Notes: generated by a model not told the origin, from the letters alone. Positions 32,945 to 40,823 are shown, counted from the stretch's first letter. The stretch is 64,000 bases of DNA from Duganella sp. Root336D2 (GCF_001425005.1 NZ_LMDB01000036.1:356036-420035), one strand, 5' to 3'. Made by a program: numbers and translations.

Positions 32945-35851
32945 ATGGCACGTTTTTCAGATAGTGAGATCGACCAGCTCAAGAGCGAGGTGTCGGTCGA
33001 GCGCCTGGTGGAGGCCGCCGGCATCGCCCTGCGCAAGAGCGGAAAAGACCGCATCGGCACCTGCCCGTTCCACTCCGACGGTGAGCCGTCGCTGGTGGTG
33101 ACCCCGGCCAAGAACCTGTGGCACTGCTTCGGCTGCCAGATCGGAGGCGGGCCGATCGACTGGGTGATGAAGCACCGGGGCGTGTCGTTCCGCCATGCCG
33201 TGGAGTTGCTGAAGGAGGATTCTTCTTTAGCCGCTGGCGAAGCGCCGCTCAAACGCAACACGGTGCGCAGCCTGCCGCCGCCGGTGGCGTTCGACGCCGA
33301 CGAGCAAGCCTTGCTGGACCAGACGGTGGGCTACTACCACGACACCCTGCTGGCGTCGCCGGAGGCGCTGGACTACCTGCGTTCGCGCGGACTGGACCAT
33401 CCCGGCCTGGTCACGCACTTCAAACTGGGCTACGCCAACCGCACGCTGGGCCTGCGCCTGCCGGAGAAGAACCGCCAGGCCGGGGAGCAGATCCGCTCCC
33501 GCCTGCAAAAGGTGGGCATCTACCGCGAGAGCGGGCATGAACACTTCAACGGCTCGCTGGTGGTGCCGGTGTTCGACCTGGACGGCCACGTGACGGAGAT
33601 CTACGGCCGCAAGATCCTCGACAACCTGCGCAAAGGCACGCCGGCCCACCTGTACCTGCCCGGCCCGCACCGCGGCGTGTGGAACGAGCAAGCGCTGGCC
33701 GAAACCAAGGAAGTGATTCTGTGCGAAGCCCTGATCGACGCCATGACCTTCTGGTGCGCCGGTTTTACCAACGTGACGGCCGCCTACGGCATCGAGGGTT
33801 TTACGCCGGACATCCTGGCCGCCTTCAAGTGTTACGGCGTAACGCGGGTGTTCATCGCCTACGACCGCGACGATGCCGGCGAGCGCGCCGCCGAAAAGCT
33901 GGCCGGGGAGCTGATGGCCGAGGGCATCGAGTGTCTGCGGGTGCTGTTCCCCAAGGGGATGGACGCCAACACCTATGCCCTCAAGCTGCAGCCGGTCCGG
34001 CAAAGCCTGGCCCTGGTGCTGCGTCAGGCGGAATGGATCGGGCGCGGTGTGGCCGGCCAGCAGGTGGAGCTTGCGCCGCAGCCGGTGGCCGCTGCCGTGG
34101 AGTCTTTTCCTTTAGCCGCCGAGCCTTTGCTTGAGCCGGCACCGGACGAGCTGTTGCTGCCGCACGGCGACCGCCAGTGGCGTGTGCGCGGCTGGAAGAA
34201 GAACCTGTCGCCGGAGCAGATGCGGGTCAACCTGCAGGTGCGCCGCGAGCCCGATGGCGCCTACCACGTCGACACGCTGGACCTGTACTCGGCGCGGGCG
34301 CGCGCCGCCTACATCCGGCAGGCCGCCATCGAGCTGGGTATGACGGACGAGGCGGTCAAGACGGATATTGGCCACGTGCTCTTAAAATTGGAAATGCTGC
34401 AGGACGAGGTGATCCGGCAGGAGCTGCAGCCGAAGAGCGCGATGCCGGTGCTGGGCGCCGAGGAGGAAGCGACCGCCCTGAAGTTGCTGCGCGCGCCGGA
34501 CCTGGTGGCGCGCATCGCCCTGGATATGGAGCGCTGCGGCGTGGTGGGCGAAACCAACAACCTGCTGGCCGGCTACCTGGCCGCTGTGTCGCGCAAGCTG
34601 GACACACCGCTGGCGATCCTGATCCAGTCGTCCAGCGCGGCCGGCAAATCGAGCCTGATGGACGCGGTGCTGGCCATGGTGCCGCCGGAGGAAAAGGTGC
34701 AGTACAGCGCCATGACGGGCCAGAGCCTGTTCTACCTGGGCGAGACGGACATGCAGCACAAGATCCTGGCGATCGCCGAGGAGGAAGGCGTGCGCCAGGC
34801 GGCGTATGCCTTGAAGCTCTTGCAAAGCGATGGCGAACTGACCATGGCCAGCACCGGCAAGGACGAGGCCAGCGGCAACCTGGTGACCAAGCAATATCGG
34901 GTCAAGGGGCCGGTGATGTTGATGCTCACCACCACGGCCATCGACGTGGACGAGGAGCTGATGAACCGCTGCCTGGTGCTGACGGTGAACGAGTCGCGCG
35001 AGCAGACCCGCGCCATCCACGCCCGCCAGCGCATGAAGCAAACCCTGGAGGGTCTGCTGGCGGCCAACGACAAGGAGGCGATCACGGCGCTGCACCAGAA
35101 CGCCCAGCGCCTCTTAAAACCGGTGCTGGTGGTGAACCCGTATGCCGACCAGTTGACCTTCATGGACGACAAGACGCGCATGCGGCGCGACCACGTCAAG
35201 TATCTGACTCTGATCCGGGCCATTACCCTGCTGCACCAGCACCAACGGCCGGTCAGGACGGTGGAGCACCGGGGCCAGCGATTGGCCTACATCGAGGCCA
35301 CCCGCGACGACATCGCCCTGGCCAACCAGATTGCGCATGACGTGTTGGGCCGCACGCTGGACGAACTGCCGCCCCAGACTCGGCGCCTGCTCTCGCTGGT
35401 GTTCGGCATGGTGCGGGACATGGCGCAGCGCTGCGGGATCAGCCCGCGTGAGGTGCGCTTTACCCGCCGCGACATTCGCGCCCACACCCACTGGAGCGAC
35501 GGCCAGTTAAAGATCCATTGCACCCGCTTGAGCGAAATGGAATACCTGCTGGTGCATGGGGGCGGCCGTGGCCACCACCTGCAGTACGAGCTGCTGTATG
35601 ACGGCGGCGACGAGGGCAAGCGCCTGGCCGGCCTGCTCGATCCGGAGGATCTGGACGGATACGACGGGCGCAAGTCAGGGGTAAAGGAGCGCAAGTTACC
35701 CTCAAGTCAGGGTCAAGTTAGCCCCAAGTTGGCCCCAAGTCAGGCCGGCGAAACGCCCGTGGTTGAGGGCGCGGTGGCTGATTTCACCGGTTTCGAGGCG
35801 CCAGCGCATATCTATGCCAATGGCGCCGGTCATGTCATAAGCGCAGGCTGA
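32945..35851 (+). CDS. CHC2/TOPRIM DNA primase fused to P-loop ATPase
   Basis: This 968-residue replication protein belongs to a mobile element. The N-terminal zinc-binding domain has Cys40, His43, Cys61 and Cys64 (CPFHSDGEPSL ... HCFGCQ), as in DnaG. The TOPRIM domain follows with Glu261 in LCEALIDAM and Asp307/Asp309 in YDRDDAGER. The C-terminal half is an ATPase with Walker A SSAAGKSS (Lys568), a probable Walker B/sensor region (KILAIAEEEG ... LMLTTTAIDVDEELMNR) and a helical tail. It therefore combines primase and probable helicase or remodelling activity, enough to start replication of an excised circle; that is inference. ATG 32945 is chosen because the domain begins at MARFSDSEIDQL; an upstream in-frame start lies inside the promoter. 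Its stop is one base from the recombinase start. Confidence 0.85.
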   Translation: MARFSDSEIDQLKSEVSVERLVEAAGIALRKSGKDRIGTCPFHSDGEPSLVVTPAKNLWHCFGCQIGGGPIDWVMKHRGVSFRHAVELLKEDSSLAAGEAPLKRNTVRSLPPPVAFDADEQALLDQTVGYYHDTLLASPEALDYLRSRGLDHPGLVTHFKLGYANRTLGLRLPEKNRQAGEQIRSRLQKVGIYRESGHEHFNGSLVVPVFDLDGHVTEIYGRKILDNLRKGTPAHLYLPGPHRGVWNEQALAETKEVILCEALIDAMTFWCAGFTNVTAAYGIEGFTPDILAAFKCYGVTRVFIAYDRDDAGERAAEKLAGELMAEGIECLRVLFPKGMDANTYALKLQPVRQSLALVLRQAEWIGRGVAGQQVELAPQPVAAAVESFPLAAEPLLEPAPDELLLPHGDRQWRVRGWKKNLSPEQMRVNLQVRREPDGAYHVDTLDLYSARARAAYIRQAAIELGMTDEAVKTDIGHVLLKLEMLQDEVIRQELQPKSAMPVLGAEEEATALKLLRAPDLVARIALDMERCGVVGETNNLLAGYLAAVSRKLDTPLAILIQSSSAAGKSSLMDAVLAMVPPEEKVQYSAMTGQSLFYLGETDMQHKILAIAEEEGVRQAAYALKLLQSDGELTMASTGKDEASGNLVTKQYRVKGPVMLMLTTTAIDVDEELMNRCLVLTVNESREQTRAIHARQRMKQTLEGLLAANDKEAITALHQNAQRLLKPVLVVNPYADQLTFMDDKTRMRRDHVKYLTLIRAITLLHQHQRPVRTVEHRGQRLAYIEATRDDIALANQIAHDVLGRTLDELPPQTRRLLSLVFGMVRDMAQRCGISPREVRFTRRDIRAHTHWSDGQLKIHCTRLSEMEYLLVHGGGRGHHLQYELLYDGGDEGKRLAGLLDPEDLDGYDGRKSGVKERKLPSSQGQVSPKLAPSQAGETPVVEGAVADFTGFEAPAHIYANGAGHVISAG

Positions 35852-35852
35852 C

Positions 35853-36986
35853 ATGCAACCGAGGGTCGTCACCACGCGCCGCCCGCGCTTTCTCAAGCCG
35901 GTGGGCGACCCGCGCGACGCGCGCGGCCTGTACGCGGCCATGCGCCGCTTCATCGAACATCGGGGCATGCTGGGCGCCACCGATTCTAGTCTCTATGCCC
36001 TGGAGCGCTATATTCGCGACTTCATCGTGTGGGCCGAGGAGCGCGCCGTCACCCACCCGCAGCACGTGAGCCAGGCCGTCCTGGAACGCTACCAGCGCTG
36101 GCTGTACCACTACCGCAAGGCCAACGGGGCGCCGCTGTCGATCGCCAGCCAGCGCGGCAAGCTGGTGCCGTTACGGGTGTTTTTCAAATGGCTGACCAAG
36201 ACTGGCGAGCTGCCTGCCAACCCGGCATCGGAGCTGGAGCTGCCGCGCCAGATCAAGCGCCTGCCGCGCCATGTGCTGACGATCGACGAGGTGGAGCGGG
36301 TGCTGGCCGGCGCCGACGTGGGCACCACCATCGGGCTGCGCGACCGGGCCATGATGGAGGTACTGTACGCCACCGGCATGCGGCGCATGGAGATTGCCCA
36401 GTTGGAGATCGGCGACATCGACGGTGAGCGCGCCGTGGTGCTGATCCGGCAAGGCAAAGGACGCAAGGACCGCCTGATTCCGCTCGGTGAGCGCGCCATG
36501 CACTGGGTCCTGCGCTACCTGGATATCTCCCGCTCGCAGCTGGTGTGGAATCATGCCGACCCGACGCTGTTCCTGGGCGCCGAGGGCAAGGCGCTGTCGC
36601 CGCTGTGGCTGTCGTCCATCATTGCCCGTTACGTGGACAAGGCGCAAGTGGGTAAGCATGGCGGCTGCCACTTGTTCCGGCACACGATGGCAACCCTGAT
36701 GCTGGAAGGCGGCGCTGATATCCGCTTCATCCAGGCCATGCTGGGGCATGCCGAGCTGTCGACCACGCAGATCTACGCCCAAGTGGCGATCCGCCAGCTG
36801 CAGCTGGTGCATGCGACGTCCCATCCAGGGGCGCAGAGGCGCCGCAGGAGCACACCGGCGGCGCCGGATGACCCCACCCCTCAAACCGCTGCCGGCGACG
36901 CCACAGACGCACTCTGGGCCGCGCTGGACGCCGAGGCCAGCGAGGAAGCGTTACGCAGTAACGACACGACAAGGACACGACCATGA
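35853..36986 (+). CDS. Tyrosine recombinase / integrase
   Basis: This 377-residue XerC/D-type recombinase has an N-terminal core-binding domain (about residues 25-125, including LERYIRDFIVWAEE) and a catalytic domain with all key residues: Arg177 in GMRRMEI, the lysine of QGKGRKDRLIP, His273/Arg276 in HLFRHTMATL, His299 in LGHAEL and Tyr308 in TQIYAQV. A C-terminal tail of about 60 residues is proline/alanine-rich. It lacks the extra segment that marks integron integrases. It starts one base after the primase stop and overlaps the next small gene by four bases, so it is part of one operon. The 16-bp palindrome at 36948-36963 lies inside its last codons. Confidence 0.92.
   Translation: MQPRVVTTRRPRFLKPVGDPRDARGLYAAMRRFIEHRGMLGATDSSLYALERYIRDFIVWAEERAVTHPQHVSQAVLERYQRWLYHYRKANGAPLSIASQRGKLVPLRVFFKWLTKTGELPANPASELELPRQIKRLPRHVLTIDEVERVLAGADVGTTIGLRDRAMMEVLYATGMRRMEIAQLEIGDIDGERAVVLIRQGKGRKDRLIPLGERAMHWVLRYLDISRSQLVWNHADPTLFLGAEGKALSPLWLSSIIARYVDKAQVGKHGGCHLFRHTMATLMLEGGADIRFIQAMLGHAELSTTQIYAQVAIRQLQLVHATSHPGAQRRRRSTPAAPDDPTPQTAAGDATDALWAALDAEASEEALRSNDTTRTRP
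36948..36963 (+). repeat. 16-bp palindromic repeat, copy 1
   Basis: GCGTTACGCAGTAACG contains the perfect inverted repeat CGTTAC-GCA-GTAACG. An identical 16-mer lies at 38024-38039, and both copies are followed by similar ACACG...AGGAC sequence. It sits within the 3' end of the recombinase gene. Confidence 0.8.
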
Positions 36987-37240
36987 GCACTACTTCTGCC
37001 CAGCGGCAGGCCGCGTACCGCGCCCGCCGCCACAACGCCGGCCCCGCCGGCAACGGCGAACGACGCCTCAACACCTGGCTGACCACGGAGGCTTCGCTGG
37101 CCTTGGCCAGGCTGGCCCGCCGGAACAAAGTAACGCAACGTGAGATCCTGGAGCGCTTCATCACCGCCGAGGACGACCGCATTCTGGCCACGATGAAGCC
37201 TGATTCGCCTGAATGGGACGCTTACTTCCAGCGCCGGTGA
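36983..37240 (+). CDS. Small basic protein, ribbon-helix-helix-like
   Basis: The 85-residue product begins with a serine/arginine-rich tail (QRQAAYRARRHNAG). It then has a short strand and two helices (RLNTWLTTEASLALARLARRNKVTQREILERFI) that resemble an RHH/CopG-type DNA-binding fold. It overlaps the recombinase stop by four bases (ATGA), so it is co-translated with it. A role as accessory DNA-binding or excision factor, or as regulator, is inference from size, basic charge and position. Confidence 0.65.
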   Translation: MSTTSAQRQAAYRARRHNAGPAGNGERRLNTWLTTEASLALARLARRNKVTQREILERFITAEDDRILATMKPDSPEWDAYFQRR

Positions 37241-37279
37241 GTGCGCTACAATGACTAATCGCTCTCTGAGGATGTTGCA

Positions 37280-37435
37280 ATGCTGACAAATGAAATGAAA
37301 CTCCAGGCTTTCCTGAAGATGCGCACCAAGAACTACCGTGCCAGCTTGCGCCTGGAAGGACTGACCCCACCGCCGGAGCCTGCCCGCAAACCTGCGCCGG
37401 CCGCGCCTGCGCCCAAGATTAAACATGCCCGATAA
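37280..37435 (+). CDS. YhfG/FicA-type antitoxin (51 aa)
   Basis: This short gene encodes 51 residues: a helix containing KLQAFLKMRTKNYRASLRLEG and a proline-rich tail. The segment SLRLEG fits the [S/T]xxxE[G/N] inhibition motif by which class I Fic antitoxins place a glutamate in the Fic ATP site. The helix resembles E. coli YhfG (...ASRRLEG...), the partner of Fic. It overlaps the downstream fic gene by 11 bases in a different frame, the usual toxin-antitoxin coupling. GAGGAT at 37268-37273 is a possible ribosome-binding site. Confidence 0.8.
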   Translation: MLTNEMKLQAFLKMRTKNYRASLRLEGLTPPPEPARKPAPAAPAPKIKHAR

Positions 37436-38018
37436 GTACGGTACCGGTGGCGACACGCAGTACTGCTACCCCGGCTCCGACGTACTGATCAACAAGCTCG
37501 GCCTCACCGACGAGGCCACCCTGGAAGCGGCTGAAATCAAGCTGTCGCTGGCGCGCATCGAGCAGTTCAATCCAGACTTCAACAACATTTCCCTATCTGC
37601 CCTGCGCGACATCCATCGCTTCCTGTTCCAGGACGTTTATGAATGGGCCGGCGAGCTGCGGTCGGTCGACATCAGCAAAGGCAGCACCCGCTTCGCCAAC
37701 GTGAGCCGGGTGGAGCCTGAGGCGGAAAAACTCTTCCGGCAACTGGCGCAAGAGAATTACCTCGTGGGCCTGCCGCGCGAGCAGTTCGTCGCCCGGCTGG
37801 CGCACTACTACTGCGAACTCAATGTGGTTCACCCGTTCCGAGACGGCAATGGACGCGCCCAGCGCGTGCTGTTTGAAGTGATCGGCGCCAATGCCGGCTA
37901 CACGCTGGACTGGGAACTAATCAGCCGCGCGGAGTGGTTGGACGCAAACATCGCCGCCTACAACTGCAGGCTGGAGCCGCTAGTGGCGCTTCTTGATCGA
38001 GTGCTGACGCCTATCTGA
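37425..38018 (+). CDS. fic: Fic-domain AMP-transferase toxin
   Basis: The 197-residue protein has the complete Fic motif HPFRDGNGRAQR (His136 to Arg147), with the catalytic His and the anion-hole and phosphate-binding residues intact. The upstream flap region (VYEWAGELRSVDISKG) is also typical. Fic enzymes transfer AMP, or sometimes other nucleoside phosphates, to hydroxyl side chains of targets such as gyrase and topoisomerase IV. The inhibitory motif is absent from this protein and present in the overlapping upstream gene, defining a class I Fic/antitoxin pair. It is the last gene of the primase-recombinase operon and may stabilise the element. The 16-bp palindrome recurs five bases after its stop. 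Confidence 0.93.
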   Translation: MPDKYGTGGDTQYCYPGSDVLINKLGLTDEATLEAAEIKLSLARIEQFNPDFNNISLSALRDIHRFLFQDVYEWAGELRSVDISKGSTRFANVSRVEPEAEKLFRQLAQENYLVGLPREQFVARLAHYYCELNVVHPFRDGNGRAQRVLFEVIGANAGYTLDWELISRAEWLDANIAAYNCRLEPLVALLDRVLTPI

Positions 38019-38023
38019 TTGGC

Positions 38024-38039
38024 GCGTTACGCAGTAACG
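38024..38039 (+). repeat. 16-bp palindromic repeat, copy 2
   Basis: It is identical to the copy at 36948-36963. Here it is nested in an outer inverted repeat TTGGCG/CGCCAA that directly follows the fic stop codon. The two copies bracket the small basic gene, the antitoxin and fic. Confidence 0.8.
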
Positions 38040-38378
38040 GGACACGCCAACAGGACGCCACGGTCGCAGCTCTTTACCCGCCTGGCACGCAAGCCGCTCG
38101 GCGTGCAGTGGTGACATTTGGGGCACGGCAGCTTGCGCGCCAGGCTGGCGTTGGTGGACACGCTGACAGCCCGACTTCGGACGCGCGCGAAACAACAACG
38201 ACATCAGTCGCTGCGCGATACCGCCAGCCTTCGGAAGGCAAAAGCCACGCTTGGTTCGTTCGCGGGCTACAGGGCGCGCGCCTTGCGGCGCTTGCCGCCG
38301 CGCTTCGCCGTCAGTCAGGCCAACTACAGCAAAGGCACAGCCGCTCCGGGGTAAATCGCTCGCTGCGCGAGCGCTTTA

Positions 38379-38493
38379 ACATAACGCCGCATTCTGTCAA
38401 ATCGCCCCGTTCACTACGCTGCGCTTCGTTCCTTGGGTCGATCGCTCCGGCTGCGCCTCCGCGCCCTGCGGGTTGACAGAATAGGCGTTATGT
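38379..38493 (+). other. attC-like recombination site
   Basis: The arms ACATAACGCC-GC-ATTCTGTCAA (38379-38400) and TTGACAGAAT-A-GGCGTTATGT (38473-38493) pair perfectly over 10 + 10 bases around a 2x1 asymmetric internal loop, with 72 bases between them. Terminal AAC and GTT, the spacer between outer and inner boxes and unpaired bases on one side are the design of integron attC sites (57-141 bp). The outer box GTTATGT departs from GTTRRRY at one position. No integron integrase is in the window. Confidence 0.55.
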
Positions 38494-38762
38494 CTCGCGC
38501 CCCTGCGCGGCTGCCAAGCCAGCATGTGCGCCTTGTGGGCGCAACAAGCGGTCAGCCCTACGGCGTAGGCACCTGCGGTGCCCACGGCCGCGCGCTGCCG
38601 TCAGTCAGTCAAGGGCAACGCAACTTCAACACCCAACCCCAGCGCAGCGCCCTGCGGGCGCCGCGCCGCCTAAACCGCACATCGGCGCCCAAAAATTCAA
38701 AATCGAGCATTTCAAGGCGACGTCGCTTACAATACCGCCCGCCGTTACTGGCGTTCTGGCCG

Positions 38763-40136
38763 ATGTGCGTACGACTTTGCATCAGGCCAAATGCATTCGG
38801 CAATGCGCTTGGCAGCAGTATCGCCGGGGCTGTGCAAAGAAGTACTCAGCAGGAGAAGGTGAAAGCCGCGACTTCGGCTACGTTGAGTAACTTCTCAAAG
38901 AACGGCACAGATGTGATTCGCGATAAATTAATGCAGTCTGATCCGTCTTTGAGCATTGAGGATGCGACCGCTCTTGCGAATCGACCAAAGGTCCAGCGTG
39001 CCGTGCAACTTTTCGCCGGGATGGGGAATGTGCAAGATGCTGCTGGGGTGAACTTTGAGGATATGTCACTCAAGGATCAGCGGGCGGCCATCGAACCCGT
39101 GTTGGCCTCTACCGATCGATTAGTTACTAGCGAAGTAGCTGCCAAGCGACCAATCTTCATGGGCGGAGATACAGTCGAGGTATATGGCCGAGGTGGCGGC
39201 TTCAACGACTTTGTAAGGTCGGGGGCTAATGCTCTGGATATAACTCAAAACGCGATGGCAGACCTTATCGAGACGGTAGGTCCCAAGAAGGCACAGGCCG
39301 CCGCCTTCGCGATGCAAATCGCAGTAGGGGGGATTCCTAGGACCGCCTTGTCCTATTTGGGAGACGAAATATTTGGCCCGACGAAGAATTACCTGACCGA
39401 TAAGCTTTCCGATACTATAGCGCTGAGAGCTTTTAATGTTAGCGACGCAGACTCGCAAAGAGTTGAGGAAATCAATAAGGTTAGCCATGCACTAAGCGGA
39501 TTTGGCGTTGAAGCTGCAATAGGATCCGCAGGATCTTTGATTACCGGAGTCATTGCATATAAGTATTTGCGGTCAGGGATTAATCATGCGCCCGGCCACA
39601 GCACTCCAGACCGCATGCTGCCAGACAATGTGCATGGCAACGGTGGTATTGAATTTGAGGTAAAGAACAAAATACCCGGATGGGCGGAGCATGCGAAATC
39701 TCCAGATAAGCGCCACCATTTTGACAAGATCGACATGAAGTCCGTCACTAAGGAGGCGAACACAGTTATTCATCCAAGTATGCGGCAAAACGTAATTGAT
39801 GACATGGCGACTATCCGAAAAAGACTCGGTGATCATGATGGCGACTTTGTGACCGTAAACGGCAGGACATATTCCCATCATTCTGGGACAGTATATCCGG
39901 TGTCCGGTGAAGGTTTCGTCACACTAGATCGCGTTGAATTCAACGCTTTCAAAGTATATAAAACACATGGGGACACTGATTTGGCTGCGAAAATTATGGC
40001 AAATCAAGAACGAGCATTACTGGAGACGGAAATTGCAAAGGGCGCTGACATGGGCAGGGCAATGTTAATAATGGAACAAAATGCGGCCGCTAGGGCAAAG
40101 GCCTTGCAGGTTCTGCAATGGGGGAATACACGTTGA
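38763..40136 (+). CDS. Orphan CT toxin cassette 3 (no clear start)
   Basis: The frame is open from well upstream, but recognisable cassette sequence begins at 38791 with NAFGNALGSSIAGA, the shared CT boundary. An in-frame ATG at 38763 has no ribosome-binding site, so the cassette is probably silent. The protein is about 450 residues with low GC: a helical region, a hydrophobic pair of segments (about 39495-39560, AAIGSAGSLITGVIAY), and a terminal domain with HHFDKIDMKSVTKEAN, RTYSHHSGTVYPVSGEGFV and EFNAFKVYKTHGDTDLAAKI. Clustered histidines suggest a catalytic or metal site, but I recognise no named toxin family. An overlapping small gene follows. Confidence 0.6.
   Translation: MCVRLCIRPNAFGNALGSSIAGAVQRSTQQEKVKAATSATLSNFSKNGTDVIRDKLMQSDPSLSIEDATALANRPKVQRAVQLFAGMGNVQDAAGVNFEDMSLKDQRAAIEPVLASTDRLVTSEVAAKRPIFMGGDTVEVYGRGGGFNDFVRSGANALDITQNAMADLIETVGPKKAQAAAFAMQIAVGGIPRTALSYLGDEIFGPTKNYLTDKLSDTIALRAFNVSDADSQRVEEINKVSHALSGFGVEAAIGSAGSLITGVIAYKYLRSGINHAPGHSTPDRMLPDNVHGNGGIEFEVKNKIPGWAEHAKSPDKRHHFDKIDMKSVTKEANTVIHPSMRQNVIDDMATIRKRLGDHDGDFVTVNGRTYSHHSGTVYPVSGEGFVTLDRVEFNAFKVYKTHGDTDLAAKIMANQERALLETEIAKGADMGRAMLIMEQNAAARAKALQVLQWGNTR
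38791..38822 (+). other. CT boundary sequence, orphan cassette 3
   Basis: The 19-mer ATGCATTCGGCAATGCGCT is identical to that of orphan cassette 2 (30921-30939), then both continue with a GG.AGCAG-type codon run for LGSS. Sequence upstream is unrelated. Confidence 0.75.
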
Positions 40137-40549
40137 GAGTAGATTTTGAATTGATTGTTCGTGACTATGTGCCAGATGATAGGATTGCATCCGCACTGGC
40201 CGCAGCATATGATGTTTCGGTTGGCAGCGTTGAAGTGCAAGATATGGCAGATTCATCGCCCATTCATGAGACAACCAGAATATGGTGTCGCCGCGATTCA
40301 GTACCGGGTGAGTTCGCAACCTTTCTGCTCATATATTTGTGTGGAGCCACGAGTGATCTCGATTTTTTGAGTATCGCTGCTCGGATCAGCCACGTCTTGG
40401 GATCTGATTGCCTCGTTTCAGACGATGAGAGCCCTGTCGCCTCGTCGATGTTCCTCATACGCGGGTTAGCTTCCCCGCAGAAAGTTGAGCTTATTGATGA
40501 CCAAGATGAGGACAGCTCCGACACTGTTTACACTTTAAAAAGAACTTAG
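40118..40549 (+). CDS. Probable immunity protein for orphan CT 3
   Basis: The 143-residue acidic protein starts inside the last codons of cassette 3 (19-base overlap, different frame), so translation would be coupled. It is an alpha/beta protein with no signal peptide (MGEYTLRVDFELIVRDY ... KVELIDDQDEDSSDT) and an Asp/Glu-rich tail. No family is recognised; immunity function is inferred from position and coupling. Confidence 0.6.
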   Translation: MGEYTLRVDFELIVRDYVPDDRIASALAAAYDVSVGSVEVQDMADSSPIHETTRIWCRRDSVPGEFATFLLIYLCGATSDLDFLSIAARISHVLGSDCLVSDDESPVASSMFLIRGLASPQKVELIDDQDEDSSDTVYTLKRT

Positions 40550-40585
40550 CCTTCGGAGCAACCGGAGGCCCGGTCCTTATTTTTC
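40549..40585 (+). terminator. Possible intrinsic terminator after immunity gene 3
   Basis: The eight-pair stem GCCTTCGG/CCGGAGGC (one G-U) starts at the stop codon. It is followed after about nine bases by TTATTTTT. The gap between stem and T-run makes it weaker than the other terminators here. Confidence 0.45.
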
Positions 40586-40790
40586 ATCCCAAGTCTGCCG
40601 ATCAACGGTGTTTTAATGGGCGGCTTGATCGAAGACCTTCACGGATCGAATACGGCGCGCTTCAGGTATTTCGCTTTTCAGGCCGGTTGCGTGTCGCGCA
40701 CCGTTTTCGCTCAGCCTTTCTAGGCGCCGATGCCAAGGGCTGGCAAATGCCTCGTTAGCTCCATTTCCCTCCATTAGAAATCTTTTCTTG
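40586..40790 (+). other. Gene-free stretch upstream of giant gene 2
   Basis: No gene is seen. One + frame is open to a stop near 40757 (FNGRLDRRPSRIEYGALQ) without a start or recognised homology, and may be a remnant. The promoter-like block of the second giant gene follows. Confidence 0.3.
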
Positions 40791-40796
40791 CACCCC

Positions 40797-40823
40797 TAAA
40801 CTTTCGCAGAAATCTCTGGATAC
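40797..40823 (+). promoter_or_regulatory. Conserved promoter-like block of giant gene 2, sigma-28-like
   Basis: TAAACTTT at 40797-40804, 11 bases, then CTGGATAC at 40816-40823, 98 bases before the start codon. It is the same element in the same position as at 13733-13759. The 90-odd bases between this block and the start share only the ribosome-binding site CAGGGAC with the first gene. Confidence 0.55.

Larger units (their letters stand above)
38019..38762 (+). other. Gene-free stretch between fic and orphan cassette 3
   Basis: I see no credible gene in these about 740 bases; open frames are arginine-rich shadows without start signals. The stretch holds the second 16-bp palindrome inside a larger hairpin (TTGGCG...CGCCAA, 38019-38050) and the attC-like structure at 38379-38493. 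GC-rich partial palindromes lie between them. The sequence resembles integron-type non-coding spacer more than eroded coding sequence. Confidence 0.5.

Noticed and set aside
35853..36986. Recombinase as an integron integrase matching the attC-like site
   Set aside because: It lacks the extra segment before the HxxR box that IntI proteins have, so the two features are not assigned to each other.
38118..38354. Arg-rich 78-codon frame after fic
   Set aside because: TTG start without a ribosome-binding site, composition of non-coding GC-rich DNA, and it overlaps hairpins.
38433..38762. 5' part of the open frame that runs into orphan cassette 3
   Set aside because: It begins inside the attC-like site, is Arg/Pro/Ser-rich and has no ribosome-binding site; recognisable coding starts only at the NALGSS boundary.
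32343..38792. Direct-repeat attachment sites marking the full ends of the primase element
   Set aside because: I compared the stretches around 32343-32433 and 38040-38790 by eye and found no convincing shared sequence; the ends remain undefined.
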